Of a stretch of 64,000 nucleotides of DNA, positions 1 through 10,428 are shown in pieces. The DNA comes from Nitrospira sp. (GTDB lineage: Bacteria > Nitrospirota > Nitrospiria > Nitrospirales > Nitrospiraceae): NCBI GenBank assembly GCA_005239465.1, contig SPAW01000007.1, positions 1 to 64,000 on the forward strand, given 5' to 3'. Positions within the stretch are counted from its first letter, which is position 1, and every line of letters starts with the position of its first letter. Below the pieces are notes generated by a model. It was not told where the DNA came from. It ran no database searches and worked only from the letters and a program-made list of their open reading frames with translations. The position numbers and the translations under genes were made by a program.

Positions 1-996
<996 letters not shown>

Positions 997-1085
997 TCAA
1001 CGAAACCGGCGGCCTGCCAACTCGATTGTAATTGAGCCGGCAACTGAAATTGACAACCACTGGACGCTAGGGACACGATGGGCTT

Positions 1086-2114
1086 GTGCGTACGATCTCA
1101 AATCCCCCTAATCCGTTCGACTCACATCATCGAGAACTCCTTGAACCGGCTCGCGCGGCGAAGCTGATGGTGTATGGGGATGAGACTAGAGAGATTCTGA
1201 GTCGCAACGACAGTCCGGATCTGCCCTTTCGATGGAGTGTAAATCCATACCGCGGTTGCTTTCACGCCTGCGCCTATTGTTATGCGCGACCCTCACATGA
1301 GTATTGGGGTTTTGGGGCAGGAACGGATTTCGACAGCAAGATCATCGTCAAGGAGGATGCGCCACGTCTGTTACGGCTGGCATTTGACAAGCCGTCATGG
1401 CGGGGAGAGCTCATCGTCTTTTCCGGAAATACGGACTGCTACCAACCCCTAGAGGCCAGCTATGGCCTGACACGGGCTTGTCTGGATGTGTGCTCAGCGT
1501 ATCGGAATCCTGTCGGCATCATTACGAAGGGTGCGCTGGTTCTTAGGGATATCGATGTGCTGGCTAGGTTGCGTCGGGATGCATGGATTCGTGTGTACTT
1601 CAGCATTCCCTTTTCGTCAGACGACATAGCTCGTAAAGTGGAGCCGCATGCCCCATCGATCACAAAACGGTTCGAGGCCATGAAGGCGTTAGCAGATGCA
1701 GGGATCTCAACGGGAATTTCGATCGCCCCCGTGATCCCAGGTCTGAACGAGGATGATATTCCTGACTTGCTGGATCGTGCGCGTCGGGCCGGAGCCTGTA
1801 CGGCAACGCATATCTTGCTGAGACTCCCCGGAAGCGTTGAGCCGGTATTCCTAGAACGTATGAAGGAGGCGTTTCCCGAGCGTATCGGAAAAATCACCAG
1901 TCGACTTCGTGAAGTGAGGGGCGGTGCGCTGACGGAAGGAGAGTTTTTCCGACGACATACTGGGAAAGGGGTCTATTGGGAGATGATCGAACGACTGTTC
2001 GGTTTGGCTAAGCGACGAGCGGGGTTTACTGAGGACGAAGCCAGCACAATCCCCGATACTTTTTGTCGACCAGGAGTCGAGCAGGTATCGCTGTTCAATC
2101 AGGAGGGGACATGA
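1086..2114 (+). CDS. Radical SAM protein, PA0069/Rv2578c (spore photolyase-like) family
   Basis: A 342-residue radical SAM protein. The iron-sulfur motif CFHACAYC (C-x3-C-x2-C) lies near residues 57-64, preceded by the NPYRGC context typical of the PA0069/Rv2578c group. These proteins resemble the spore photoproduct lyase fold, but their substrate is not established, so no reaction is claimed. The start is a GTG at 1086; the ATG at 1078 is in another frame. The stop overlaps the ATG of the rhodanese gene by 4 bp (ATGA), so the two are translationally coupled. A sulfur- or nucleic-acid-related role is possible but only inferred. Confidence 0.85.
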   Translation: MRTISNPPNPFDSHHRELLEPARAAKLMVYGDETREILSRNDSPDLPFRWSVNPYRGCFHACAYCYARPSHEYWGFGAGTDFDSKIIVKEDAPRLLRLAFDKPSWRGELIVFSGNTDCYQPLEASYGLTRACLDVCSAYRNPVGIITKGALVLRDIDVLARLRRDAWIRVYFSIPFSSDDIARKVEPHAPSITKRFEAMKALADAGISTGISIAPVIPGLNEDDIPDLLDRARRAGACTATHILLRLPGSVEPVFLERMKEAFPERIGKITSRLREVRGGALTEGEFFRRHTGKGVYWEMIERLFGLAKRRAGFTEDEASTIPDTFCRPGVEQVSLFNQEGT

Positions 2115-2485
2115 AACACAGCCCAGGGTTCTTGCAGTTGGTTGAGCATACGAAGCGGCGTGTGAAGGAGTGTACGGTGGCGGATGTGAAGGCCAGGCTC
2201 GAACGAGGGGAGCAATTTCATTTTATCGATGTCCGTGAGGATCATGAATTTGCAGAAGATCATGCAAAGGGGGCCCGGCATGTAGGCAAGGGGGTCATTG
2301 AACGTGATATCGAGACAGTGATTCCAAATAAACAGGACAAAATTGTGCTCTACTGTGGCGGCGGATTTCGGTCCGTGCTTGCCGCCGATGCCTTGCAGCA
2401 GATGGGATACGTCAATGTGATATCGATGGATGGAGGGATAAGGGCTTGGCGAGAGGCCGGCTATCCCATGGAAAAGCCGGCCTGA
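2111..2485 (+). CDS. Rhodanese-like domain protein
   Basis: A single-domain rhodanese-like sulfurtransferase of 124 residues. The active-site loop is LYCGGGFRS, with the cysteine that carries the persulfide in this family, after the HFIDVRE segment that opens the fold. The ATG at 2111 is chosen because a perfect AGGAGG lies at 2101-2106, 4 bp before it; a longer in-frame start at 2063 would lie inside the radical SAM gene. It overlaps that gene by ATGA, indicating one operon. There is no signal peptide, so it should act in the cytoplasm. Physiological sulfur acceptor unknown. Confidence 0.88.
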   Translation: MKHSPGFLQLVEHTKRRVKECTVADVKARLERGEQFHFIDVREDHEFAEDHAKGARHVGKGVIERDIETVIPNKQDKIVLYCGGGFRSVLAADALQQMGYVNVISMDGGIRAWREAGYPMEKPA

Positions 2486-2499
2486 ATGCCTTGTTGGTA

Positions 2500-3051
2500 T
2501 TACTTATTCGTTCGATCGAACTCCTTGATGACCTGCTCCGTCAGATCGATTGTGTCTTTATTGTAGATCACGATTTTGACGGTCTGTTCGCTTCCTTTGT
2601 CGACGACGAGCGCGAATCCACCCTTTTCGGCCATGGTTTGTGTCGCCACAGAGATTTTCTTCATATATTCGTCGACAAGTTCTTTTTGCTTCCTTTGCAA
2701 TTCCTGATTAAACTCCTGAGCGCGTTTCTGGAAGTCCTGGATCTTGGCTCGGAATTGGTTTTCCTTGTCCTTCTTCTCCGTCTCGCTCAACTTGGCCGCT
2801 TGCTCTTTCAATTGCTTCTCGTAATTGCGGAGATCTTCTTCATCTCTGGCGAGGAGTTTCTGCCGTGTGGACACATACTCTTTCAGTCCGTCGAGAGCCT
2901 TCTTGCCGGCCTTTGACTTTTCCAAGACGGACTGGGGGTCGACCACGCCCATTTTGAACGCCTCGGCGGCTTGAACAGGTGCTACAAGGGGCGAGAGTGC
3001 CAGGGTTAACAGCGCCGCTACTAGCAGCGTTCGCAATGCAGAGATTCGCAT
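2500..3051 (-). CDS. OmpH/Skp-family periplasmic chaperone
   Basis: A 183-residue exported protein of the Skp/OmpH family, which holds unfolded outer-membrane proteins in the periplasm. The N-terminus MRISALRTLLVAALLTLALS, followed by VQAAEA, is a clear signal peptide. The mature part begins FKMGVVDPQSVL, typical for Skp, followed by a long highly charged coiled coil (roughly residues 45-140). The start at 3051 is supported by AAGGAG just upstream on the minus strand; the frame stays open to 3210, but that extension would bury the signal peptide. It converges with the rhodanese gene, only 14 bp apart, with no obvious terminator between them. Confidence 0.85.
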   Translation of the reverse strand: MRISALRTLLVAALLTLALSPLVAPVQAAEAFKMGVVDPQSVLEKSKAGKKALDGLKEYVSTRQKLLARDEEDLRNYEKQLKEQAAKLSETEKKDKENQFRAKIQDFQKRAQEFNQELQRKQKELVDEYMKKISVATQTMAEKGGFALVVDKGSEQTVKIVIYNKDTIDLTEQVIKEFDRTNK

Positions 3052-3297
3052 GTGAGGCTCCTTATGCTGACTCATGACGAGGCTTGAAAAATTTCTTGGC
3101 AGAATAACTGTGCGTTGACGGCCTGTCAAGGGACTGTGGTGGATCACGTGTCCGTTACAGAATGAATGGGAGAGTTTGTGGGGAGTGCCGGTAGAGCAGA
3201 AAGACGGCATTCCAAAACCCCCATGGCAACCAGGCCGAGGGTCTGCTGAACGATTTAACTACGTATCATGAAACGCTCGCAGCAGGGGGAGAAAGTG

Positions 3298-4851
3298 TCA
3301 CGCGAAGTAGCGGCTCGTGTCGAACTTGTATTCGGTGTTGTCGACCAGCCGAATGACGCTATGTCGGTACTCGCCGACGTCATCTTTCTCGGTGAGGTCC
3401 AACTCCGGTCCATTGTCGATCGGATTGCCCTGTATGTCGGTGATGACTTTGACTAACGGGCGTTCGCCGTCGGCCTTATTGACGGCAGGTTTGAGGACGA
3501 CCGCAAGTTCATCGGTCTCGAGGACGACCAGACTTCCGATCGGGACGATGCCCACGCAATTGACAAATATTTTGAGAAGCGTGGCGTCAAAGCTCTTTCC
3601 AGACTTTCCAAACATCATGTTCAAGACTTTCGAGGGAGCCATCGGTTCCCGGCGGTAGACTCGGGAGGACGTCATGGCGTCGTAGCAGTCCGCGATCATG
3701 AGAATACGGCCTGTCAGCGAAAACTTCCACGGGGTTTTCAGCTTAGGGTAGCCGGAGTAGTCTAGATTCATGTGGTGCTCAAAGGAAGCCGCAGCCATGC
3801 GCGCCGGAAGATTGGTAATGCCGCGCAACTGGGTGAGGCTCAGTACACCTTCCGTCGGGTGATTGCGCATCGTCGCCCATTCGTCTTCCGTAAACTCTCC
3901 AGGCTTGTTGAGAACATCAAGTGGGATGGTCGATTTCCCCATGTCATGAAAGAGCGCCGCCAAACCTAAGTCGGCCAGCTCGACTTTCGGATAGCCTGCC
4001 CGATTGGCTAGTGCGACCGACAGAAGTGCGACGTTGACGGAATGGTTATGGGTGTATTGGTCGTGACAGCGGATCGTTGTGAGGCCGAGCAAACTTGGCT
4101 CGTCTTGCATCATCAAGTCGACAATGTTTTGGATCGCGCGCCTGGCTTGCTTAAAATTCAAGGTGCCGCCATCGCGGACCGACTGCGTCAGATTGTTAAC
4201 CACGCCGACTGCATTCCCATAGGCTGTTTTCGACTTTGCCTTGTGCTGCGCCTTTGGGTTGGTTCCGGTGGTGAGATCTTCCTTCAGCGCGAGCTCGCGA
4301 GGGTCTTCAAGCTTGATGCTGGTCACTTCTTGACTTTTCAGTTCTTGCCTGAAGTCTTCAACCGATTTTGTGGCGGGGTCAAGGCTGACAAAGAGATAGG
4401 CAAACTCTCTGAGGTCCTTGGAGGAGACCGTGGAGGAAAAGGTCAACCCACCGATTCTCCACTTGTTCATGGTGTCGATGATGCTTGACGCCACGACCAT
4501 CTGTTGCGCGCTCACTTTGAGATGGCTCTCGCCCAGAAAGAGGAAATCATTTTGTAGTCGCAGGGTGACGGGCTGGTCATGAGCCAGCGTTTGAATCAGA
4601 GTCATCATGGTCTCGACCGGCTTGTCGAGGGCTGCATTGGTGCGGCCATGAATCTTCGACGTTTTGATCAGCGTATTCAGCTGGGAAAGGAGTTGGAACC
4701 CCAACATCACCAGCTGTTGGTCCACAAGATCGCCTGCGTCGGAACCGCGACCGATTTTTTGAGTCAGCGACTTCTCGTGGGTCAGGATCGGTTGGCTTTG
4801 GTCGTCGCTGACTGGTTCCTGGACAGCCTTTGGATTACTCACGATAGGCAC
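3298..4851 (-). CDS. HD-GYP-like phosphohydrolase domain protein
   Basis: A 517-residue cytoplasmic protein. The C-terminal half carries an HD-GYP-type domain: HNHSVNVALLSVALANRAGY, then FHDMGK at about residues 301-306 (metal-binding HD), EHHMNLDYSGYP at about 358-369, and the following ADCYDAMTS segment. HD-GYP proteins hydrolyse cyclic di-GMP. The GYP triad is present, but the preceding motif is HHMNLDYSGYP rather than the usual HHExxDGxGYP, so activity may be altered. The N-terminal 230 residues contain no family I recognise. The gene starts 3 bp after the stop of the HEAT-repeat gene, so the pair is one operon. Confidence 0.82.
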   Translation of the reverse strand: MPIVSNPKAVQEPVSDDQSQPILTHEKSLTQKIGRGSDAGDLVDQQLVMLGFQLLSQLNTLIKTSKIHGRTNAALDKPVETMMTLIQTLAHDQPVTLRLQNDFLFLGESHLKVSAQQMVVASSIIDTMNKWRIGGLTFSSTVSSKDLREFAYLFVSLDPATKSVEDFRQELKSQEVTSIKLEDPRELALKEDLTTGTNPKAQHKAKSKTAYGNAVGVVNNLTQSVRDGGTLNFKQARRAIQNIVDLMMQDEPSLLGLTTIRCHDQYTHNHSVNVALLSVALANRAGYPKVELADLGLAALFHDMGKSTIPLDVLNKPGEFTEDEWATMRNHPTEGVLSLTQLRGITNLPARMAAASFEHHMNLDYSGYPKLKTPWKFSLTGRILMIADCYDAMTSSRVYRREPMAPSKVLNMMFGKSGKSFDATLLKIFVNCVGIVPIGSLVVLETDELAVVLKPAVNKADGERPLVKVITDIQGNPIDNGPELDLTEKDDVGEYRHSVIRLVDNTEYKFDTSRYFA

Positions 4852-4854
4852 TCC

Positions 4855-6651
4855 TTAGCGTGATGCACTGGTGGGCGACTTTCCGCGTTGTTGCTTTTGC
4901 ATTTGAGACAGCGCCATGGTGCAGGCTTGGCGAACCGCTGCGCTCCCTTTTTTTAACCCAAGTTCAAGCGTAGCGCTGGCTGCAGGGGTTGCAAGCTTGC
5001 CTAATGTTTCTGCAGCCAGAATGGCCAACTCTTCTTTTTTCTTTCGGTTGGTCCAGGTCCACTCCGTAAAGAGGTTTTCCCAATACGGAATTGCCTCGTC
5101 GCCGCTTGTTGCCCGGACGGCCTGGAAGATCGCTCGACGTTCGCTCATAGGTCGATCCATGAAATCCTCTGCCGATAAAATAGAGGACCAGATGGAAAAT
5201 GCAGCGGTGTACTGGCCGGTCATGAGAAGCTTCAAGGCTGCGATGCGGACGCTTTCGTCCGTGTCTCCCATACAGGAGACGAGTTTCATTCCATTGCCGC
5301 TTGGCCGGAAGTGGCCGATTGCGCGCACGACTTCCTTTCGGACCTGCGCGTCCGGGTACCGGGCCAACTTCTCCACCGCCTCGGCGAACTTAGGATTATT
5401 CCACTTGATGAGGATCGAAAGAAGGTTGCGGACATAGGTCGGTCGGCGATCCGACAGGCCCCTTAGCAAAGGATCGGGCTGGTCTTTCGCCAAAACCATG
5501 AGGGCTTCAGACACGATGGCCTGGTGCACCGGCGATTCTAAGTTTGCAAGAAGGGAGCAGAGTGCCGGCACGGCGTCCGCTTTCATCAACAGTAAGGTCG
5601 TGGACAACCCCTCCGTGTTGGCATTGGGAGTGCGATTGAGATACGTTTCGATCATTTTCACCCGTTCTACACGGCCAAGCCCATCGAGGAGAGAGGCTAA
5701 CTGCTGCTTGTGTTCCTCGCCGATATCTGGGCGAACGGAGTTGGTTTCATGGAGCAGGCCCAAGACATTCTCCAAGACCTTCCACTTTCCCTCGCGCAGC
5801 AGGGATTCTACGATATTACCCCAGAGACTGAAGAGCTTGGTCAGCAGCACAGGAGACTTCTCGGAGGCAAGGATGGCGGTCAGCATGTCCAAGATGTACA
5901 TGATGCCATCTTGTTTGCTTTCTGCCTCAATCTCTTTCGCTAACGCGGCTAGTTCCTCTTCGGTGACCTCATAGCCGACCAGCCCCGATTGGAATCGGTT
6001 TTTCTGGTTGGTGGAAGCGCCGCCTTCGCTCGTTTCGGTTCCCTGCGCCGCGCGCCCTTTTTTGGCGCGCTCGCGATCCAACAGTTCTCGCAGTGTCGAG
6101 TCCGACGAGCTCATCCCCCCATCGAGGCGAACGAATCCGTCATTGCCGATCGACGACTTAGCGATTTCTTCCGCGGTGACGATCGAGAGGGTTGACAGGT
6201 TCCGCGACCAGAGTCGAGTCACAATGTCATCATCTTCGGCGGGGTCAAGTCCGCACCACAGGGAGTCTAAGAAGAAGTTCAGGTCTTCTTGCGCGAGGCC
6301 TTGGTGCAGGACCAATTCCCGGATGCCGTCTGAGTAGAATTTGAAGGCAATACTCTCGCTTCCCCCATCCTTATCTGTCTGGTACACGACGTATTCTTTA
6401 CACTTCAGCTCGGTTCGTTGGACAAGGAAGGTGAGCTTCGAGTAGGTGGATAGGTGACCGGTCAGTTCTTCAAATAATTGTTGCGAAAACTTCAGCGCGA
6501 CGGGGTTCGTCGAACCGTACGTCCGGTTCGATTTGGCGGTTTTGTCCAGAAGCTTGAGGACGCGTTTGATGGAGGTAATTTCCGGGTCCTCAGCTCCTTT
6601 AGCAGCCACAGCTGCGGCCATCATCTCCTGTGCCGTCTTGAGATCAGTCAT
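4855..6651 (-). CDS. HEAT-repeat protein upstream of HD-GYP
   Basis: A protein of about 598 residues whose C-terminal half is a run of HEAT-type helical repeats (for example LEKLARYPDAQVRKEVVRAI and SCMGDTDESVRIAALKLLMT), a scaffold for protein contacts. The N-terminal region (about residues 20-190) is not recognised. The chosen start, MTDLKTAQEMMAAAV at 6651, gives a natural N-terminus; an in-frame start at 6699 adds 16 unlikely residues, and neither has a strong ribosome site. It is directly followed by the HD-GYP gene, so it may present partners to that enzyme; this is inference from order only. Confidence 0.75.
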   Translation of the reverse strand: MTDLKTAQEMMAAAVAAKGAEDPEITSIKRVLKLLDKTAKSNRTYGSTNPVALKFSQQLFEELTGHLSTYSKLTFLVQRTELKCKEYVVYQTDKDGGSESIAFKFYSDGIRELVLHQGLAQEDLNFFLDSLWCGLDPAEDDDIVTRLWSRNLSTLSIVTAEEIAKSSIGNDGFVRLDGGMSSSDSTLRELLDRERAKKGRAAQGTETSEGGASTNQKNRFQSGLVGYEVTEEELAALAKEIEAESKQDGIMYILDMLTAILASEKSPVLLTKLFSLWGNIVESLLREGKWKVLENVLGLLHETNSVRPDIGEEHKQQLASLLDGLGRVERVKMIETYLNRTPNANTEGLSTTLLLMKADAVPALCSLLANLESPVHQAIVSEALMVLAKDQPDPLLRGLSDRRPTYVRNLLSILIKWNNPKFAEAVEKLARYPDAQVRKEVVRAIGHFRPSGNGMKLVSCMGDTDESVRIAALKLLMTGQYTAAFSIWSSILSAEDFMDRPMSERRAIFQAVRATSGDEAIPYWENLFTEWTWTNRKKKEELAILAAETLGKLATPAASATLELGLKKGSAAVRQACTMALSQMQKQQRGKSPTSASR

Positions 6652-6836
6652 AGGGTTAGACCTACCGGGAGATCGCAGATTCGTCAAGAAAATCGCCATT
6701 CTTTACAGACGCCCATTTTGAGTGGCTAGGCAGCAAGGCTGCGCCTTGCCAGGGGCCAGTGGCGTCCGTAGAATCCTGCCCGAATCCAGTTTGCTTCTTG
6801 TGCCTGACGCGTAGTCCAAGGATCTACACACACAAT

Positions 6837-7475
6837 ATGGTTCGATCTGCCCTTGTGATTTGTTTTGGCGATAGTCTGACGGCGGGGTTTCAATCTCCGA
6901 CCAGAGCGAATCCAGTGGGTGAGGAGACTCCATATGGGCATTTCTTGCAGGACAAACTTGGTGGATCGGCACAAGTTCGCGTCAGCGGAGTCTGCGGAGA
7001 GTTGACCGGCGAAATGGTGATGCGATTCCGGCGCGATGTGCTCGATCACAAGCCTGGCTATGTGCCGATCCTCGGCGGGACCAACGACCTGGGGTGGAAT
7101 GCTGCACCCCTCGAAATATTGCGCAATCTGGTTAATATGTACGAGCAGACTCTCGCGGCCGGAGGCATCCCTATTCCGGTCACGGTTCCCTCGCTTCGGG
7201 TTGAAAACTGCCAAGGAAGCCGAGAAGGGCAGGAATGGGTCACTGAGCATCTTGCACGCCGGGACCAGCTGAACAGGTTAATCCAGGAGTATGCAACGTC
7301 AAAGAGCATCGCCTGCGTGGATCTCTTTGCGGCCACTGCAGACCCTGACAGTGGGCAACTGGCTGAGATCTATTCGAACGACGGCATTCATCTCACGACC
7401 GCCGGGTACCGACTTTTTGCCGAGCAGGTGGCCCAAGTCCTGACGCTCTTGTTGTCGCGAGCGGTGCGGCCTTGA
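6837..7475 (+). CDS. GDSL/SGNH-family lipase or acylhydrolase
   Basis: An SGNH-hydrolase of 212 residues. Block I is CFGDSLTAGF with the catalytic Ser near residue 11, block III is GGTNDLG, and block V is NDGIHLTTAGY with the Asp and His of the catalytic triad, so all key residues are present. Such enzymes act as esterases, thioesterases or lysophospholipases. The ATG at 6837 puts block I at the N-terminus as in TesA-type enzymes, without a convincing signal peptide. The stop overlaps the TTG start of the thioredoxin-like gene, implying coupling. Substrate unknown. Confidence 0.85.
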   Translation: MVRSALVICFGDSLTAGFQSPTRANPVGEETPYGHFLQDKLGGSAQVRVSGVCGELTGEMVMRFRRDVLDHKPGYVPILGGTNDLGWNAAPLEILRNLVNMYEQTLAAGGIPIPVTVPSLRVENCQGSREGQEWVTEHLARRDQLNRLIQEYATSKSIACVDLFAATADPDSGQLAEIYSNDGIHLTTAGYRLFAEQVAQVLTLLLSRAVRP

Positions 7476-7804
7476 GGGCCACCCTGCAAGCGGTCAGTGA
7501 TCGACAGTTTGACCGCGTGGTCGAGACGAGTACCGTCCCCGTGCTTGTGGAATTCTGGAAGCCGGGCTACGGCCATTGTCGTGCATTAACGGCTCAGCTC
7601 GAACGGGTGCAAGAAGAACTGGGATTGAGTCTGCTCATTCTCACGATGAATGTGGAGGAGAATCCTCAGATCCCAGCAGAGCTAGAGATTACATCGCTTC
7701 CCGCGCTCGCGTTCTATCGGAGTGGCCAATTCACAAGATTTATTGGGGGGCTGGGGGAGTGGGGCGAGATTGTGAAGCAGATCAGGCTGGAGTCGCGCAG
7801 GTAG
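7472..7804 (+). CDS. Thioredoxin-fold protein lacking the first active-site cysteine
   Basis: A 110-residue thioredoxin-fold protein. VLVEFWKPGYGHCRAL aligns with the thioredoxin active-site strand, but the usual CxxC reads Y-G-H-C: the N-terminal, attacking cysteine is tyrosine (codon TAC near 7568) while the second cysteine remains. The cis-proline region is intact as ITSLPALAFY. It therefore cannot run a normal dithiol/disulfide cycle and may be a chaperone-like or mixed-disulfide protein. The start is a TTG overlapping the stop of the lipase gene (TTGA). No signal peptide is seen, so it should be cytoplasmic. Confidence 0.75.
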   Translation: MRATLQAVSDRQFDRVVETSTVPVLVEFWKPGYGHCRALTAQLERVQEELGLSLLILTMNVEENPQIPAELEITSLPALAFYRSGQFTRFIGGLGEWGEIVKQIRLESRR

Positions 7805-7827
7805 TCCATTCCTCACGTAAGGTGTGT

Positions 7828-9372
7828 TTACAGCACTCGCCATGCGCGACCATCGTTCTGGATCAGACGGTCTGCTTCCACCGGCCCCCATGTGCCAGCT
7901 TGATATTCGGGTAACCAGCGTTGTCCAAGCTGCTCCCAGGATTCGAGGATCTGGGTGATCCACGCCCAGGAGGCTTCCACGGCATCGCGTCGCATAAAGC
8001 GAGAGGCGTCGCCTGCCATGACGTCGAGCAGGAGGCGTTCATAGGCCTCCGGAGATGGCCGACCAAAAACTTCCCCATACTTGAAGTTCATTTCAACCGG
8101 ATGAGTCTGGGCCCGGGTGCCTGGCACCCGCGAGACGATGCGAAGGGAAAGCCCTTCTTCAGGCTGAATTCTCAAGGTTAAGACGTTTGGGGCTTGAGGA
8201 GTTTGCGCATTGGCATTGAAGAGGATCTGCGGGATCTCTTTGAATTGGACTGCGACTTCACTGGCCCGAAGCGGCAAGGCTTTGCCTGTTCGTAAATAAA
8301 ACGGCACGCCGGACCAGCGCCAGTTCTCCACAAAACATTTCACGGCTACGTAGGTTTCGGTGATGGAATTGGGTTTGACCCCTTTCTCGCGTCGATAGCC
8401 TGGGACCGGCGTGCCATGCACCGAGCCTTCTGTGTATTGCGCCCGCACCGTGAACTTCTCCACATCCTTGGCCGTAATGGGTCTCAGGCAACGAAGCACT
8501 TCCATCTTGGCGTTCCGCACCACATCCGGGTCCAACGAGTAAGGCGGTTCCATTGCAACAAGGCAGAGAAGTTGGAGCAGGTGATTCTGGACCATATCCC
8601 GCAACGCGCCGGCTTCCTCATAATAGGTCGTCCTGTTCCCGACTCCTTCCGCCTCACTCACGGTGATCTGGACGTGGTCGATGTACTTGCGATTCCAGAT
8701 CGGCTCGAAAATGCTGTTGGCAAAGCGCACGACCATGAGGTTCTGGACTGTTTCCTTACCCAGATAGTGATCGATGCGGAAAATTTTCGATTCGTCGAAG
8801 ACGCGGCCCGTTACTACGTTGATGGCCTGCGCCGAGGCCAGATCGCGTCCGACCGGCTTTTCGACAATGATACGGGCGTAAGGCGAACGAGTGGCTAGGC
8901 TCCCCGCGAGTCCCGAGCTCGACAAGCCTTCGCAAACGGGTGTGAAGGAGCTGGGTGGAATGCTGAGATAGAATATGCGGTTCCCAGGCAGCTGGAACGT
9001 GCGCTCGAGATCCTCCGCGCGAGCCTTGAGCCGCACATATGTTTGGGCGTCATCATTCTCGCCAGCCAGGTAAAACAAATGCCGGGAAAAGGCATTCCAA
9101 GTATCTTCGATCAAGGCCTGCCGGGAATGCTTGACGACACCATCGCGTACGGCTGCCCGAAACTCTTCATCGCTCATCGGAGTGCGGCCCAAGCCCAAAA
9201 CGACGTAGTTCGACGGCATCAGCCCATCGAGGAGCAGATTGTAGAGTGCAGGAATAAGACGCCGACGAGCCAAGTCTCCCGAGCCTCCGAAAATGACCAG
9301 GGTGCAAGGCTCGACAGGCGGCAGAGCTTCCTGCGCGGGACTGATCTCGACTCGCTGACTATTAGTGGCCAT
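7828..9372 (-). CDS. zwf: Glucose-6-phosphate 1-dehydrogenase
   Basis: Catalyses NADP-dependent oxidation of glucose 6-phosphate to 6-phosphogluconolactone, the first step of the oxidative pentose phosphate pathway. The 514-residue length is normal. The N-terminal dinucleotide motif is IFGGSGDLARRRLIPALY, and the substrate-binding signature FRIDHYLGKE lies in the middle of the protein. It lies 29 bp downstream of gnd on the same strand, so the two oxidative-branch dehydrogenases are likely cotranscribed and would supply NADPH together. The 3' end converges with the thioredoxin-like gene. Confidence 0.96.
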   Translation of the reverse strand: MATNSQRVEISPAQEALPPVEPCTLVIFGGSGDLARRRLIPALYNLLLDGLMPSNYVVLGLGRTPMSDEEFRAAVRDGVVKHSRQALIEDTWNAFSRHLFYLAGENDDAQTYVRLKARAEDLERTFQLPGNRIFYLSIPPSSFTPVCEGLSSSGLAGSLATRSPYARIIVEKPVGRDLASAQAINVVTGRVFDESKIFRIDHYLGKETVQNLMVVRFANSIFEPIWNRKYIDHVQITVSEAEGVGNRTTYYEEAGALRDMVQNHLLQLLCLVAMEPPYSLDPDVVRNAKMEVLRCLRPITAKDVEKFTVRAQYTEGSVHGTPVPGYRREKGVKPNSITETYVAVKCFVENWRWSGVPFYLRTGKALPLRASEVAVQFKEIPQILFNANAQTPQAPNVLTLRIQPEEGLSLRIVSRVPGTRAQTHPVEMNFKYGEVFGRPSPEAYERLLLDVMAGDASRFMRRDAVEASWAWITQILESWEQLGQRWLPEYQAGTWGPVEADRLIQNDGRAWRVL

Positions 9373-9401
9373 CGCGGTATTCTGCTATGATAGATAATTG
9401 A

Positions 9402-10295
9402 TTAACGTCGGACGGAATGACCGCCGAACGCGTTCCGCAAAGCGGCCAGCATCTTTTCAGCAAATGATTCCTCCTGCCGTGATCGAAACCGAGTAAACAG
9501 GGCGGCCGTGAGTGTTGGAACCGGCACATCCTTTTCGATCGCATCGGCAATCATCCAGCGGCCTTCACCAGAATCTTGCACGTAACCTTTCAACTTTTCA
9601 AGCTTTTGGTCTTCTTTGAGCGCGCCCGACGCCAGTTCGAGCAGCCACGAGCGCACCACGCTGCCGTGCATCCAGAGGTCGGCGATGCGAGCCAGGTCCA
9701 GCTTGTACTCGCTCTTCGACATCAATTCAAATCCTTCGGCATAGCCTTGCATCATGCTGTACTCGATGCCGTTGTGGACCATCTTCACGTAATGTCCGGC
9801 GCCGACCGCGCCGACATGGGCCCAGCCGTTCTCAGGCGCCAAGCTCTTGAATGTCGGCGCCAGCCGTTTCACGGCTGCGTCATCGCCCCCGACCATCAGA
9901 CAGTAGCCGACTTTCAGTCCCCAGATGCCTCCGCTTGTACCGGCATCCACATAATGAATACCTTTTGTCTTCAACACGGCCGCGCGACGCACATCATCAT
10001 GGAAGCGTGTGTTCCCTCCGTCAACGATAATGTCCCCTGGTTGCAGGAGTGCGGCAACCGCATGCACGGTCTCTTCCGTCGGGACGCCGGAGGGGACCAT
10101 GATCCATACGGCGCGCGGCGCGCTGAGCTTGCCGACCAGATCGGCAAGCGATGAAGAACTGACACAACCATAGCCCTCCGCTTGTTTGATCAAGTCATTC
10201 GAACGGTCATACACGACGACGCGGTGCTGGTCGCGCCGGAGGCGGGTGACCATGTTCATGCCCATTTTGCCTAGTCCAACGAATCCCAGCTCCAT
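9402..10295 (-). CDS. gnd: 6-phosphogluconate dehydrogenase, decarboxylating, short form
   Basis: Converts 6-phosphogluconate to ribulose 5-phosphate with loss of CO2. The protein is about 297 residues, the short (GntZ/YqeC-like) form rather than the 470-residue enzyme. It shows the Rossmann motif MELGFVGLGKMGMNMVTRL and the VDAGTSGGIWG substrate loop. The start at 10295 is supported by AAGGAG 7 bp upstream on the minus strand; the open frame extends to 10364 without another ribosome site. It is followed by zwf in the same direction. Short forms are often NAD-dependent, which the sequence alone does not prove here. Confidence 0.93.
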   Translation of the reverse strand: MELGFVGLGKMGMNMVTRLRRDQHRVVVYDRSNDLIKQAEGYGCVSSSSLADLVGKLSAPRAVWIMVPSGVPTEETVHAVAALLQPGDIIVDGGNTRFHDDVRRAAVLKTKGIHYVDAGTSGGIWGLKVGYCLMVGGDDAAVKRLAPTFKSLAPENGWAHVGAVGAGHYVKMVHNGIEYSMMQGYAEGFELMSKSEYKLDLARIADLWMHGSVVRSWLLELASGALKEDQKLEKLKGYVQDSGEGRWMIADAIEKDVPVPTLTAALFTRFRSRQEESFAEKMLAALRNAFGGHSVRR

Positions 10296-10428
10296 AACAG
10301 CTCCTTGGCGTGTGTGCCGGTGAGAGGGAGTGATGCGTGCCCAAATCGGTTCATTGGCCGGCATCGCTCTCGACGAGTCGCGTGCAAGTCAAACCCCTTG
10401 CGCAGGGGGCAAGATGTGCCCGAGCCCG

